A stretch of 40,049 bases of DNA from a virus. Location of the stretch: positions 1-40,049 of IMG/VR virus record IMGVR_UViG_3300042261_000601; one strand, given 5' to 3'. Shown here one piece after another: positions 7,019 through 13,575 of this stretch. Under the pieces are notes generated by a model. The model ran no database searches. It was not told where the DNA came from and saw only the letters and a program-made list of their open reading frames with translations. The position numbers and the translations under genes were made by a program. Position 1 is the first letter of the stretch, and every line of letters begins with the position of its first letter.

Positions 7019-7294
7019 TCAGTACCCCACAGCACGCAACACGGCCTGATCCGCCCCGCACCCGGCCAGCGCCTCGGAGATAGCGGTATCCACCCGGTCG
7101 AGTTCGGTACGGATCCGTGTCCGTTCCGACAGCAACCGCTCGTACTCGCTCACCTCGCCGTCGAGGATAGCCTTGCCACGCTCCAGATCGTCGCTCTTGT
7201 CCCCCTCACCAGTGTTGATCCGGGCCAGGCGACCGATCAGTTCTTGCACGTCGCCCACGCTCGGATTGGCTGTAACTTCATGGTCTATGTTCAT
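7019..7294 (-). CDS. Coiled-coil hypothetical protein (91 aa)
   Basis: The ATG at 7294 follows a GAAAGAGACAGAG purine-rich site that is very similar to the one before two plus-strand genes (13197, 13576). The C-terminal half is predicted coiled coil (SEYERLLSERTRIRTELDRV). No family is recognised. It lies between the helicase and the 194-aa protein. Confidence 0.65.
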   Translation of the reverse strand: MNIDHEVTANPSVGDVQELIGRLARINTGEGDKSDDLERGKAILDGEVSEYERLLSERTRIRTELDRVDTAISEALAGCGADQAVLRAVGY

Positions 7295-7329
7295 CGCTCT
7301 GTCTCTTTCTGTTTGTTGTTTTCCCACTA

Positions 7330-8847
7330 CTACCGTTTCCGCAAATCTGCAAAGAACCTCCGCGCCTCGCCCTCGGTCGCGAGGTCGGGATTCGGGTGCC
7401 CTTTCTGCCGCATGAAGAACCTCTGGGCAGGCGTCGCCAGCTTGATCTCTTGCCCGCGGAATATGAGATCAATCAGCTTGGACGCGTGCCCGCGGCCGTG
7501 GACAGTTGACACGTCCACGTTGGCCCTCCGCAAAATCTTCTCCTGCTTAGGCGTGATTGACTGCGACTCCCAGGGCATGACTGGCTCGTACTCGACCAGG
7601 TTCGGCTGGTGCGCCGTCAACGCGAACTCATCTGCACTGATGTACCTGCCGCGCTTCTTGGAGTTGGCTGCTAGCTGCTTGGCCAGCACGTCCTCGCGCT
7701 TCTTGGCCGCGTCGGTGTCGAGGGTCTGGAGGTCGAGTTCGCCGTTGCTGTCTCCGCCGGCTGTTCGCTCTGCTGCCATCTCGGTGATGGCCTCGGCTTG
7801 CGCGTCCGTGCTGGCAATGAGGTTTGCCGGCCTCGAGATGCTGTGGCGTTCGTGGTGCCAGAGGAAATCGAGCAGCAGCAGGTTCTCCTTCGTCTCGTGC
7901 ACCCTGGTCCCACGCCCCACCATCTGCGCGTATAGCGGCCTGGATCGCGTCGGACGGAGGACAACGACGCAGTCAATTGCCGGGTCGTCGAACCCTTCTG
8001 TGAGCAACATGGCATTGCTCAGCACGTCGAACTCCCATCGGGCGAACCGGTCGAGGATCTCACGGCGGTCGGGTGACATTCCGTCAATGTGCTGTGCCGA
8101 CAGTCCGGCCCTGCGGCATGCCTCGACGAACTTCTGACTGGTGGCGATCAGGGGGAGGAAAGCCAGGACCCGGCGGAACGATGCGTGCTCGGCAATCGCA
8201 GCCGCGATGCGGTAGAGGTACGGCTCGAGCGCGTGGCCCAGTTCGTCCGCGTTGAAATCGCCGGCAACGCTCCCGACCTTTGACAGGTCGATCGGGAGGG
8301 GGACGCAGCGCACTGAGATGCGGGACAGATAGCCGTCGTTGATGAGATCGAAGAGCCCGATCTCGGTGGCGACGTTTTCGAAAAACTCTCCCAGGTTGCG
8401 CTTGTCCCCACGGTCTGGTGTTGCGGTCACGCCCAGCACTCGCGCGCTTGGGAAATGCCGCAACACCATCTGCCATGAGTCGCTAATAGCATGGTGAGCC
8501 TCATCGCAGACGATGAGGTTGAAGTGGTTCGCGGGCCACCGGGCCAGCCGCCTTGTCATGGTCTGGACTGACGCGACAACGACAGGCGCGGACAAGGACG
8601 CCGCGAACTCCGCCTTTTCCTTCTGCGCCGCGATCCCAGTGGCTCGACCAAGCTTGTGGATAGCCTGGTCAACCAACTCCTCGCGATGTGCGAGGATGAG
8701 TGTTCTCCCCGACTGCCGCGCAGCCAGATGCGCGAACACGATGGTTTTCCCGCCCCCGGTCGGGACTACGATCAGTTGGCGCCTGAACTCGGCCCAGCCG
8801 CGTTCGACCGCGTCCACGACATGCTGTTGATATTGACGAAGGTCCAT
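7330..8847 (-). CDS. SF2 DEAD/DEAH-type helicase
   Basis: A 505-aa protein with superfamily-2 motifs in order: Walker A PTGGGKT (29-35), motif Ia LILAHREELVDQ, DEAH (115-118), TATPDR (141-146), a FNADE region, and motif VI QMVGRGTR (308-315). The RAD25/XPB-like layout, with a C-terminal 'SAP-like' tail ending in FADLRKR, is common in phage-encoded UvsW/RadD-type helicases. The start at 8847 is two bases after the SSB-like stop. It probably unwinds recombination or replication intermediates with the adjacent annealing and exonuclease proteins. Confidence 0.92.
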   Translation of the reverse strand: MDLRQYQQHVVDAVERGWAEFRRQLIVVPTGGGKTIVFAHLAARQSGRTLILAHREELVDQAIHKLGRATGIAAQKEKAEFAASLSAPVVVASVQTMTRRLARWPANHFNLIVCDEAHHAISDSWQMVLRHFPSARVLGVTATPDRGDKRNLGEFFENVATEIGLFDLINDGYLSRISVRCVPLPIDLSKVGSVAGDFNADELGHALEPYLYRIAAAIAEHASFRRVLAFLPLIATSQKFVEACRRAGLSAQHIDGMSPDRREILDRFARWEFDVLSNAMLLTEGFDDPAIDCVVVLRPTRSRPLYAQMVGRGTRVHETKENLLLLDFLWHHERHSISRPANLIASTDAQAEAITEMAAERTAGGDSNGELDLQTLDTDAAKKREDVLAKQLAANSKKRGRYISADEFALTAHQPNLVEYEPVMPWESQSITPKQEKILRRANVDVSTVHGRGHASKLIDLIFRGQEIKLATPAQRFFMRQKGHPNPDLATEGEARRFFADLRKR

Positions 8848-8848
8848 G

Positions 8849-9325
8849 TCAGAACGGGGTGTCTTCTTCGGCCTGCTCAATGACCCGCGGCGGGAGCTTC
8901 TGCTTGTCCGTGTAGAAGATTGCGACCTTGTTCTTCTTCTTTTTCTCGCCCCCGGCCTTGGGGGTGTATTCCTCGGTTGTGATGTGGCACCACCCGCGCA
9001 GGCCGATGGGGTTGATCCATCGGACTCGCAGGTTGTCGGCGACGGATCGGCGGAAATCGAACTGCTCGCCCTTGACCAATCGGACGCCGCTCGACTTGAG
9101 GAACACGTCGAACTTCCACGCGCATGATGGGTGGTCAATCAGGTTCTCGTACACCGTCGCGCCTTGGCCTGGTACCTCAAGCGCGAGGTCGAGGCTGAAC
9201 TTGTCGGCACCGGCAGTTTTGCCGCCAGACGAAATGCTGGCGTCAAAGCCGGTGCAGCAGAACACATAGTCCCCGTCCGGGACGATGACGTTACTAATGT
9301 TGTCTGAGTCTTGGAATGTAGGCAT
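8849..9325 (-). CDS. DUF669-like protein, probable single-strand DNA-binding protein
   Basis: A 158-aa protein: VIVPDGDYVF, a YENLIDHPSCAWKFDVFL core, and a lysine tract, then an acidic C-terminal tail EQAEEDTPF. The core fits the DUF669 family of phage replication regions. The tail mimics the acidic D/E-x-PF tip with which bacterial SSB recruits partners. The gene sits between exonuclease and helicase, as in other phage recombination modules. The SSB role is inferred from tail and context. Confidence 0.8.
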   Translation of the reverse strand: MPTFQDSDNISNVIVPDGDYVFCCTGFDASISSGGKTAGADKFSLDLALEVPGQGATVYENLIDHPSCAWKFDVFLKSSGVRLVKGEQFDFRRSVADNLRVRWINPIGLRGWCHITTEEYTPKAGGEKKKKNKVAIFYTDKQKLPPRVIEQAEEDTPF

Positions 9326-9337
9326 TGCTGGTATGTG

Positions 9338-10372
9338 TTAGAACGGTTTCTCTGCTACGAGGCTAACGCTTGGTGACTTGCGCTGTAGCGCGTCGCCGAG
9401 TCGTCTTTCCATTTCACGTTCGGCTGGAGCTTTCTTCATGCCGTTGATCGCGGCGTGACGATCGACCAATGCGCTAAACTTCACGTCGCATGCCGCCAAG
9501 AACTCGTCCTGCGGCAGACCGGCGACTGCGAACGCGGCCTTGATGTCGGGGATGAACCTGTTGCCCTGGCGCGTCTGGATTTTGAATCCGACGGGCACCT
9601 TGCCATCTTTGATAGCCATCTCCTTGGCCCGATGCTCGACGGCCTCGCACCAGTCGGCGAGGTGGCGTGCCATGCGCAGGGCCTTGCCCATCTCCGCGGG
9701 ATCGTCGATCTGGCTTGAATGGTACTGCTCGAGGTGCCAGTCCTCGCGTCCGTTGGCCACGGCACCGGCCCGAGCGACAAGCGCGGGACATGTGATGCGC
9801 GCCCCGCACCAGCCGCAGTAGTCGCAGGGGGTGTAGCCCGCCTCTGGCGCTGTGACGGATTCCTGGATGCGCTGGACGATAGCCTCGGCTGCCTCGCGAT
9901 CGAACTCGAGAACCTGCACGCGCCGGCTCTCGGTGTACATCAGATGGACCGTGACAGACTCAGCACCGGGCAGACGCTCGAACCGCATGAGGCTGTAGGC
10001 TGCCATCTGGGCTGTGTAATCACGCTGCCGGCTTTTGAGGTCGAAGACGTGGTTGCCGCAAACCACGTCCGGCGTGCCCTCGATGCGGGTGAAGTCCGGC
10101 CCGACGAAGAAGTCCTTGCGCTCGCATTCGAGCGGATACTCCGACATCGGAGCCTTGAGCCTGACATAATCCGCCGCCCACTGGACGGATTCACGGTCGG
10201 AATCGTCCAGTGCTAGGTACTCGTTGGGCGGGTCTGACGTTGGCTCCTGCGTAAGGATGGCATGCAGCGCCGCGTGACGGTTGGTGCCGGCTGAGGTGGC
10301 GACGGTGTCGCCGTCGGTGATCCACTTGGGACAGGCGGCGAGCATGGGGAGTGCTGAGGGGCGGAGTTTCAT
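9338..10372 (-). CDS. PD-(D/E)XK exonuclease, DUF2800/Cas4-like
   Basis: A 344-aa protein opening with RPSALPMLAACPKW, then GTNRHAALHAIL, with a nuclease core GTPDVV...FDLKSRQRDYTAQMAAY (Asp102, Asp111, Lys113, Gln122, Tyr126). Cys14 plus a C-terminal CDYCGWCGARITC cluster resemble the four-cysteine iron-sulphur site of Cas4/AddB-type nucleases. It would resect duplex ends for the adjacent annealing protein. The start overlaps the upstream stop (ATGA). Confidence 0.88.
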   Translation of the reverse strand: MKLRPSALPMLAACPKWITDGDTVATSAGTNRHAALHAILTQEPTSDPPNEYLALDDSDRESVQWAADYVRLKAPMSEYPLECERKDFFVGPDFTRIEGTPDVVCGNHVFDLKSRQRDYTAQMAAYSLMRFERLPGAESVTVHLMYTESRRVQVLEFDREAAEAIVQRIQESVTAPEAGYTPCDYCGWCGARITCPALVARAGAVANGREDWHLEQYHSSQIDDPAEMGKALRMARHLADWCEAVEHRAKEMAIKDGKVPVGFKIQTRQGNRFIPDIKAAFAVAGLPQDEFLAACDVKFSALVDRHAAINGMKKAPAEREMERRLGDALQRKSPSVSLVAEKPF

Positions 10373-11328
10373 CGCGCACCCCCAGTGATAGCACGAATGA
10401 ACGAGTCACGCTGTTTGATAATCCTGGTCGCCCGTTGTGGCGTGAGTGCTGACATGTCCTGGCCGGCCGTCAACCACCCCTGCCTGACCATCCAATCCAT
10501 TGCGGCGGGGCCGTGCTCACCGATAGCGGACTCCAGTTCGCTGATCGTCTCTGGCGCCAGTCCGCTCGCGACAGACGGAGGACGAGCAGGCGAAGGAGAT
10601 GGTTGCGGTGGCGGTGGCGTGGGGACGGGGGGCGCCGACGGTGCGATTCCTTGCGCCGCCATCGCGGACTCCGTGTCCGGTGCGGACAGCGCCGCGTCGA
10701 TGACTGTTGCCGGCGGAGTCGTGGCGATCTGCCTGGGAGACTCGACCGATGGGGCAGGGGATGGGGCCAGCCGGATCTCGGTGGCTGAGACAGAGGGGCT
10801 GCCGTGGTCCTCGATCTCCTCTGGGGTGTAGATGCCGGCGACGATCTCGGGGGCCATCGTGCGGACCCCATCCGACACCACGCGAGCCCACAGCGTTTGC
10901 ATCCTCGCCCTTGGGGTAGCCCAGTTCTTCTTGGGCACGCGGCTGCCGTCAGGGTTGGTCTTGTTGCTCCACACAAACGGCTCCTTGCTGCACTCATCCC
11001 ACGTGAGGGAGAATGTCTGAGTTTCGCCGTCGATGGTGAGACTGATCTCGGCGCGGTCCGGTGTGCGGCTCACGATCTTGTGCTTGCCGCCACGGGCACG
11101 GTACTTGGCCAGCATGGCGTCGGCGCGGTCCGAAAGGCGCCCCTCGATGATGTGGTACTCGCGCAGGATCTCTACAGGTGACTTCTTCTCCGCGATGCAG
11201 ACCATCGCCAGGACCTTGCCCTGCTCGGTGCGGTCGCATCCGAACATGCCGGAGCGTGCGAACATCTCCCCTATCCGGTCGATAGCCTCGACCGGGTTGT
11301 TCAACTTGTCGTATAGTTGGATATCCAT
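10369..11328 (-). CDS. RecT-like single-strand annealing protein
   Basis: A 319-aa protein. The first 175 residues hold a GMFG...GKVLAMVCIAEKKSPVE start, an internal strand-rich region, and PRARMQTLWARVVSDGVRTMAPEIVAGIYTPEEIED, the typical end of RecT-type annealing cores. A long Pro/Ala/Ser linker (about 180-245) leads to a small C-terminal helical domain. The domain plan of core, linker and helical tail suits a recombinase with a protein-recruiting end. It lies directly upstream of the exonuclease, as expected for a two-component recombination system. Confidence 0.75.
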   Translation of the reverse strand: MDIQLYDKLNNPVEAIDRIGEMFARSGMFGCDRTEQGKVLAMVCIAEKKSPVEILREYHIIEGRLSDRADAMLAKYRARGGKHKIVSRTPDRAEISLTIDGETQTFSLTWDECSKEPFVWSNKTNPDGSRVPKKNWATPRARMQTLWARVVSDGVRTMAPEIVAGIYTPEEIEDHGSPSVSATEIRLAPSPAPSVESPRQIATTPPATVIDAALSAPDTESAMAAQGIAPSAPPVPTPPPPQPSPSPARPPSVASGLAPETISELESAIGEHGPAAMDWMVRQGWLTAGQDMSALTPQRATRIIKQRDSFIRAITGGAR

Positions 11329-11336
11329 ATCAGATC

Positions 11337-11780
11337 CTATTGCTCTGCGCGGAATTCCTTGTACGCGTGCTCAACGCGGATGGATGCCTTGGGCGTCGTG
11401 GGAAACGCCGCGGTGCGCTTGTAGGTTCTGATACCGTCGATCGTGCCCGCGGACTCAAGCTCGCCGTTGGCGAGCCACGTCGACAGCGCCGAACTCACGA
11501 ACTTTTTTTCTTTGCCGCTGGCAACGGCCACGGCGGGGGCGCTGAACGGCTCGGGCATGTCGGCGACGATCTGCCGAAGCGCGCCGCGTCCAGATCCCTC
11601 TGGGGACTTGCGCCTGGTCGGGGTGGCCTTGGCCACCGGCTCAAGTTCGACTGGTAGCGGTGCCGCTGGGACCGGCGGTGCAGACAGCCGGCAAATTAGG
11701 CTGTCGAGTAATGACGCCTGCGCGGTATATACCAGGTTCAGTTTTTCACGCTCACGCGTGAGCTCTTCGATGATGTTCAT
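11337..11780 (-). CDS. Hypothetical protein with coiled-coil N terminus and winged-helix-like C terminus (147 aa)
   Basis: The ATG at 11780 overlaps the upstream stop (ATGA). Residues 1-25 are a short coiled coil and a Pro/Ala-rich linker follows. The C-terminal part (LRQIVADMPEPFSAPAVAVASG...VSSALSTWLANGELESAG...YKR) has the helix-turn-helix-wing rhythm of a winged-helix DNA-binding domain. It may be a regulator or replication accessory protein. Confidence 0.6.
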   Translation of the reverse strand: MNIIEELTREREKLNLVYTAQASLLDSLICRLSAPPVPAAPLPVELEPVAKATPTRRKSPEGSGRGALRQIVADMPEPFSAPAVAVASGKEKKFVSSALSTWLANGELESAGTIDGIRTYKRTAAFPTTPKASIRVEHAYKEFRAEQ

Positions 11781-12037
11781 TTTGTTGGGGGTTGGTGGTT
11801 CATGGCCCGAATGAGATCGCGTTCTGCTTGCGCGCGCTCCCGCAGGCACTGGGGACAGGTAAAGGACTGGACAGCAGCAGAAGCGGGTGGGATTCCTGGG
11901 CACCCGAGCCAGTCCCAGGTTCTCCCGCACTCGCAGCACTCAGACCATGCTGCCGCGCGGTTGACGAGTGCAGCGCCGCAGCAGATAGCGCCAGCGGTGC
12001 CGATTACGATGAGGATCCAAGCAATAAGTAGGCTCAT
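11777..12037 (-). CDS. Membrane-anchored zinc-ribbon protein (86 aa)
   Basis: Residues 3-28 form one transmembrane helix (LLIAWILIVIGTAGAICCGAAL). A four-cysteine zinc ribbon follows (CCECGRTWDW...CPQC) and a charged tail ends the protein. No Shine-Dalgarno is visible before the ATG at 12037. The U-tract of a terminator lies just upstream (12046-12053), so the first gene of this block may be read through or need its own start. Function unknown. Confidence 0.65.
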   Translation of the reverse strand: MSLLIAWILIVIGTAGAICCGAALVNRAAAWSECCECGRTWDWLGCPGIPPASAAVQSFTCPQCLRERAQAERDLIRAMNHQPPTK

Positions 12038-12045
12038 ATATTGAT

Positions 12046-12084
12046 AAAGAAAACCCCGCCGCACTCACCGAGAACACGGCGGGG
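12046..12084 (-). terminator. Rho-independent terminator, minus strand
   Basis: Read on the minus strand, CCCCGCCG (12084-12077) and CGGCGGGG (12061-12054) form a perfect 8-bp stem with a 15-nt loop, followed by TTTTCTTT. It lies after the RHH genes (12205-12518) and before the replication operon. It could be a true end or an attenuator. The 120-bp gap at 12085-12204 shows only short inverted repeats, such as CGCCAG...CTGGCG near 12103-12125. Confidence 0.75.
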
Positions 12085-12204
12085 TGGTAACCAGTGTGTT
12101 GTCGCCAGGGTTCCCGTCTCTGGCGTTTTGTGGCCGAATGGCCAGATGAATTACCTCAGGTCCGCCTGTGGTGACGGGGACGGCCTGGGGCGGGGTGGGG
12201 AAAT

Positions 12205-12372
12205 TCACCGTCGCGCCCTCCGCTCATCGCGATGGAGATCGTGCAGAAGCCCCGCGGACGTGAGCCCGTGTTCATCGCGGTCGATCTGCTCGCGTACCCG
12301 CTGCGCAGCGAGCCGGCTGCGGACGCGCAGCATCTTGCCGCGGCTATCTGTTCTGGTAAGTTGGGGCTTCAT
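12205..12372 (-). CDS. Small basic protein downstream of RHH regulator (55 aa)
   Basis: The ATG overlaps the RHH stop (ATGA). The product is highly charged (MKPQLTRTDSRGKMLRVRSR...LLHDLHRDERRARR), mostly helical and arginine-rich. The coupling suggests it acts with the regulator, possibly as a DNA or RNA binder. No family recognised. Confidence 0.55.
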   Translation of the reverse strand: MKPQLTRTDSRGKMLRVRSRLAAQRVREQIDRDEHGLTSAGLLHDLHRDERRARR

Positions 12373-12518
12373 TTGGTGGAGATTAGTTGCCTCACCGCTT
12401 GCTCGATAACCCACGTTACGGGCTGCCGGTTGCGCTCGCAGTAGGAGCGTAGCGCGTCGAGCAAATCCGGGTTCATCCGCAGGTGCACCCGGCCTTTTGT
12501 GCGTTTCGTTTTGCGCAT
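12369..12518 (-). CDS. Ribbon-helix-helix regulator, leftward (49 aa)
   Basis: The frame from ATG 12518 reads KGRVHLRMNPDLLDALRSYCERNRQP-VTWVIEQAVRQLI: one beta strand (RVHLRM) followed by two helices. This is the classic Arc/CopG-type RHH dimer fold, and the strand inserts into the major groove. It is divergent to the RHH gene at 12605, with an operator-rich 86-bp region between them. A minus-strand promoter predicted at 12555-12527 would give a leaderless or nearly leaderless mRNA. Confidence 0.8.
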   Translation of the reverse strand: MRKTKRTKGRVHLRMNPDLLDALRSYCERNRQPVTWVIEQAVRQLISTK

Positions 12519-12604
12519 CTGTGCCGTGTGTACATGTACGGACAAGTACGCGCAAGAGATTTTTTGTTGCGCGTACGTACAAAACGGCTTAGTGTCCAGT
12601 GTTT
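12519..12604. promoter_or_regulatory. Divergent promoter/operator region of the RHH switch
   Basis: A perfect 10-bp inverted repeat, GTACGCGCAA (12546-12555) and TTGCGCGTAC (12567-12576), spans 11 bp. Each arm contains a TTGCGC that can serve as a -35 box. On the plus strand TTGCGC-N17-TAGTGT (12590-12595) precedes the ATG by 9 nt. On the minus strand TTGCGC-N17-TACACA (12532-12527) precedes the ATG by 8 nt. Further palindromes are GTACATGTAC (12530-12539) and GTACGTAC (12573-12580). RHH dimers typically bind such repeated GTAC-like half sites. The exact boxes are inferred. Confidence 0.7.
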
Positions 12605-12760
12605 ATGCGGGAAAATAAGCCAAAGAAAACGCGGCAGCAGTATCGGCTTGACCCTGTGCTGGTGGCGGACATGCGCAAGCACGCGCGCGCCACACGATTG
12701 ACACTGACGGCGATTGTCGAGATTGCGGTTGCGAAATATTTGCAGGACCGCGCCGCCTAG
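12605..12760 (+). CDS. Ribbon-helix-helix regulator, rightward (51 aa)
   Basis: The frame from ATG 12605 to TAG 12760 reads KTRQQYRLDPVLVADMRKHARATRL-TLTAIVEIAVAKYLQ: an RHH strand (RQQYRL) and two helices, with a basic N-terminal arm. It lies back to back with the leftward RHH gene. No Shine-Dalgarno is visible and the predicted +1 is within a few bases of the ATG. It is probably one half of a two-repressor switch, the role CI and Cro play in lambda but with a different fold. Confidence 0.82.
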   Translation: MRENKPKKTRQQYRLDPVLVADMRKHARATRLTLTAIVEIAVAKYLQDRAA

Positions 12761-12873
12761 TTTTTTCGAATCCTCATGGGGATTCGGCCCACTACTGCAC
12801 ACGATTACCTTCGCACAATGCTTGTTATATATTTAGTTAGTTACTGACTGAAACGCGGTAACACATATAAGCT
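12761..12873. other. Non-coding gap with hairpin, AT-rich
   Basis: This 113-bp stretch contains an inverted repeat, CGAATCC and GGATTCG, around a TCATGG loop just after the RHH stop, and a TTATATATTTAGTTAGTTAC AT-rich segment. The hairpin lacks a downstream T run, so it is not a standard terminator. The AT-rich part could hold a promoter for the next gene, but no convincing pair of boxes is seen. Confidence 0.35.
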
Positions 12874-13092
12874 ATGCAATACAGGATCAAAATCGCGGGC
12901 GGGGTGGCATCAATCGAGACGCGGGATGCACGCGGATTCTGGCGGTTCGCCGGGGAATCGCCGTGCCGGATAGTCATCGAGCCTGAATGGATCGCGCCAG
13001 AGGATCAGTCCACGATCGAGATCTGCCTATCCACGCGAGTCGATGGCGTGGCCATCCTCGATGCCGATTACAAACGGGGCGGGTTGGTGTAA
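12874..13092 (+). CDS. Small hypothetical protein (72 aa)
   Basis: MQYRIKIAGGVASIETRDARGFWRF begins an alternating, probably all-beta small protein. The gene has codon usage like its neighbours but no visible Shine-Dalgarno and, unlike three downstream genes, no pseudoknot leader. It is the first gene after the rightward RHH regulator. Function unknown. Confidence 0.6.
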   Translation: MQYRIKIAGGVASIETRDARGFWRFAGESPCRIVIEPEWIAPEDQSTIEICLSTRVDGVAILDADYKRGGLV

Positions 13093-13103
13093 CGAAAAAG
13101 TTC

Positions 13104-13133
13104 TTGCACAAACCCAACGATGGGTTATTGTGC
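13104..13133 (+). promoter_or_regulatory. Candidate promoter with operator-like dyad
   Basis: TTGCAC (13104-13109), 16 bp, then TATTGT (13126-13131) form a plausible sigma-70 promoter. The spacer carries a dyad, ACCCA-ACGA-TGGGT, extended outward by GCACAA...TTGTGC. A hairpin in the transcript is also possible. It would drive the leader and gene at 13197. Confidence 0.45.
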
Positions 13134-13139
13134 TCACGT

Positions 13140-13196
13140 CAGGCGGGGATATCCCCCGCAACCATACGGGGGGTGAATCCCGAGAAAGAGACAGCC
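13140..13196 (+). ncRNA. Structured leader, copy A (hairpin plus pseudoknot)
   Basis: CAGGCGGGGATATCCCCCGC forms an upstream hairpin. Next, ACC-ATACGGGG-GGT can form stem 1, and the CGGGG in its loop can pair with the downstream TCCCG, giving an H-type pseudoknot. CGAGAAAGAGACAG, the likely ribosome-binding segment, follows directly and the ATG is at 13197. The layout is shared with 13520-13575 and 15051-15106. Confidence 0.65.
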
Positions 13197-13475
13197 ATGA
13201 ACGCCAGCAACGCCAGCACCGCCACCACCTCCACCCGGCCGATACGGGTGGCAACCATTCGTTCGGGAAGGCCAGAAGACTCGGGCCGGCGTGCGCGGCT
13301 CGCGCTATATCCAGATGGGGACGGGTTCCGTTGGTTCGGGGCAACCCCTGGGGATACCCCCCGGCGGTGCCGGGAAATGGACACTGGTATCAGTGCCTCC
13401 GCGGTTGAGGCAGCCTGCGAGGCTGCCCGCCGGGCGTGGGCGGGGTCCGGTTGGGATTTTCGAGCCCGTTGGTAG
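13197..13475 (+). CDS. Hypothetical protein (92 aa) behind structured leader
   Basis: The ATG at 13197 is chosen because the leader with GAGAAAGAGACAG ends right before it. The frame's upstream extension overlaps the leader and the previous gene. The N terminus is Asn/Ala/Ser/Thr-rich. The middle has LALYPDGDGFRWFGATPGDTPRRC, and the C terminus an alanine-rich helix and RAWAGSGWDFRARW. No family recognised. Confidence 0.65.
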   Translation: MNASNASTATTSTRPIRVATIRSGRPEDSGRRARLALYPDGDGFRWFGATPGDTPRRCREMDTGISASAVEAACEAARRAWAGSGWDFRARW

Positions 13476-13492
13476 TCGGGGGGGGGCAGTCC

Positions 13493-13523
13493 CCTGATCA
13501 GTCCCCACTGGGGATTGATCAGG
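13493..13523 (+). promoter_or_regulatory. Strong hairpin before leader B
   Basis: CCTGATCA (13493-13500) pairs with TGATCAGG (13516-13523). An inner CCCC/GGGG stem lies around ACT, so the whole is a long near-perfect hairpin. Its 3' arm overlaps the CAGGCG that begins leader B, so the hairpin and the leader's first stem would exclude each other. Confidence 0.6.
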
Positions 13524-13575
13524 CGAATGTCACCAACCCCCACGGGAGGGTAAAATCCCGAGAAAGAGACAGAAC
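13520..13575 (+). ncRNA. Structured leader, copy B (pseudoknot)
   Basis: CAGGCGAATGTCACC opens the element. ACCC-CCACGGGA-GGGT forms stem 1, and CGGGA in the loop pairs with TCCCG four bases after it. CGAGAAAGAGACAG then leads to the ATG at 13576. Against copy C, stem 1 changes from GCCC/GGGC to ACCC/GGGT, a compensatory change. Confidence 0.7.

Noticed and set aside
7525-7545. Further copy of the repeat flank (AAAATCTTCTCC) inside the helicase gene
   Set aside because: Only 12 bases match, no hairpin follows, and it encodes the normal helicase sequence.
12987-13475. 162-codon frame beginning inside the 72-aa gene
   Set aside because: The first third lies over another gene and leader A; the ATG at 13197 with its ribosome site is the better start.
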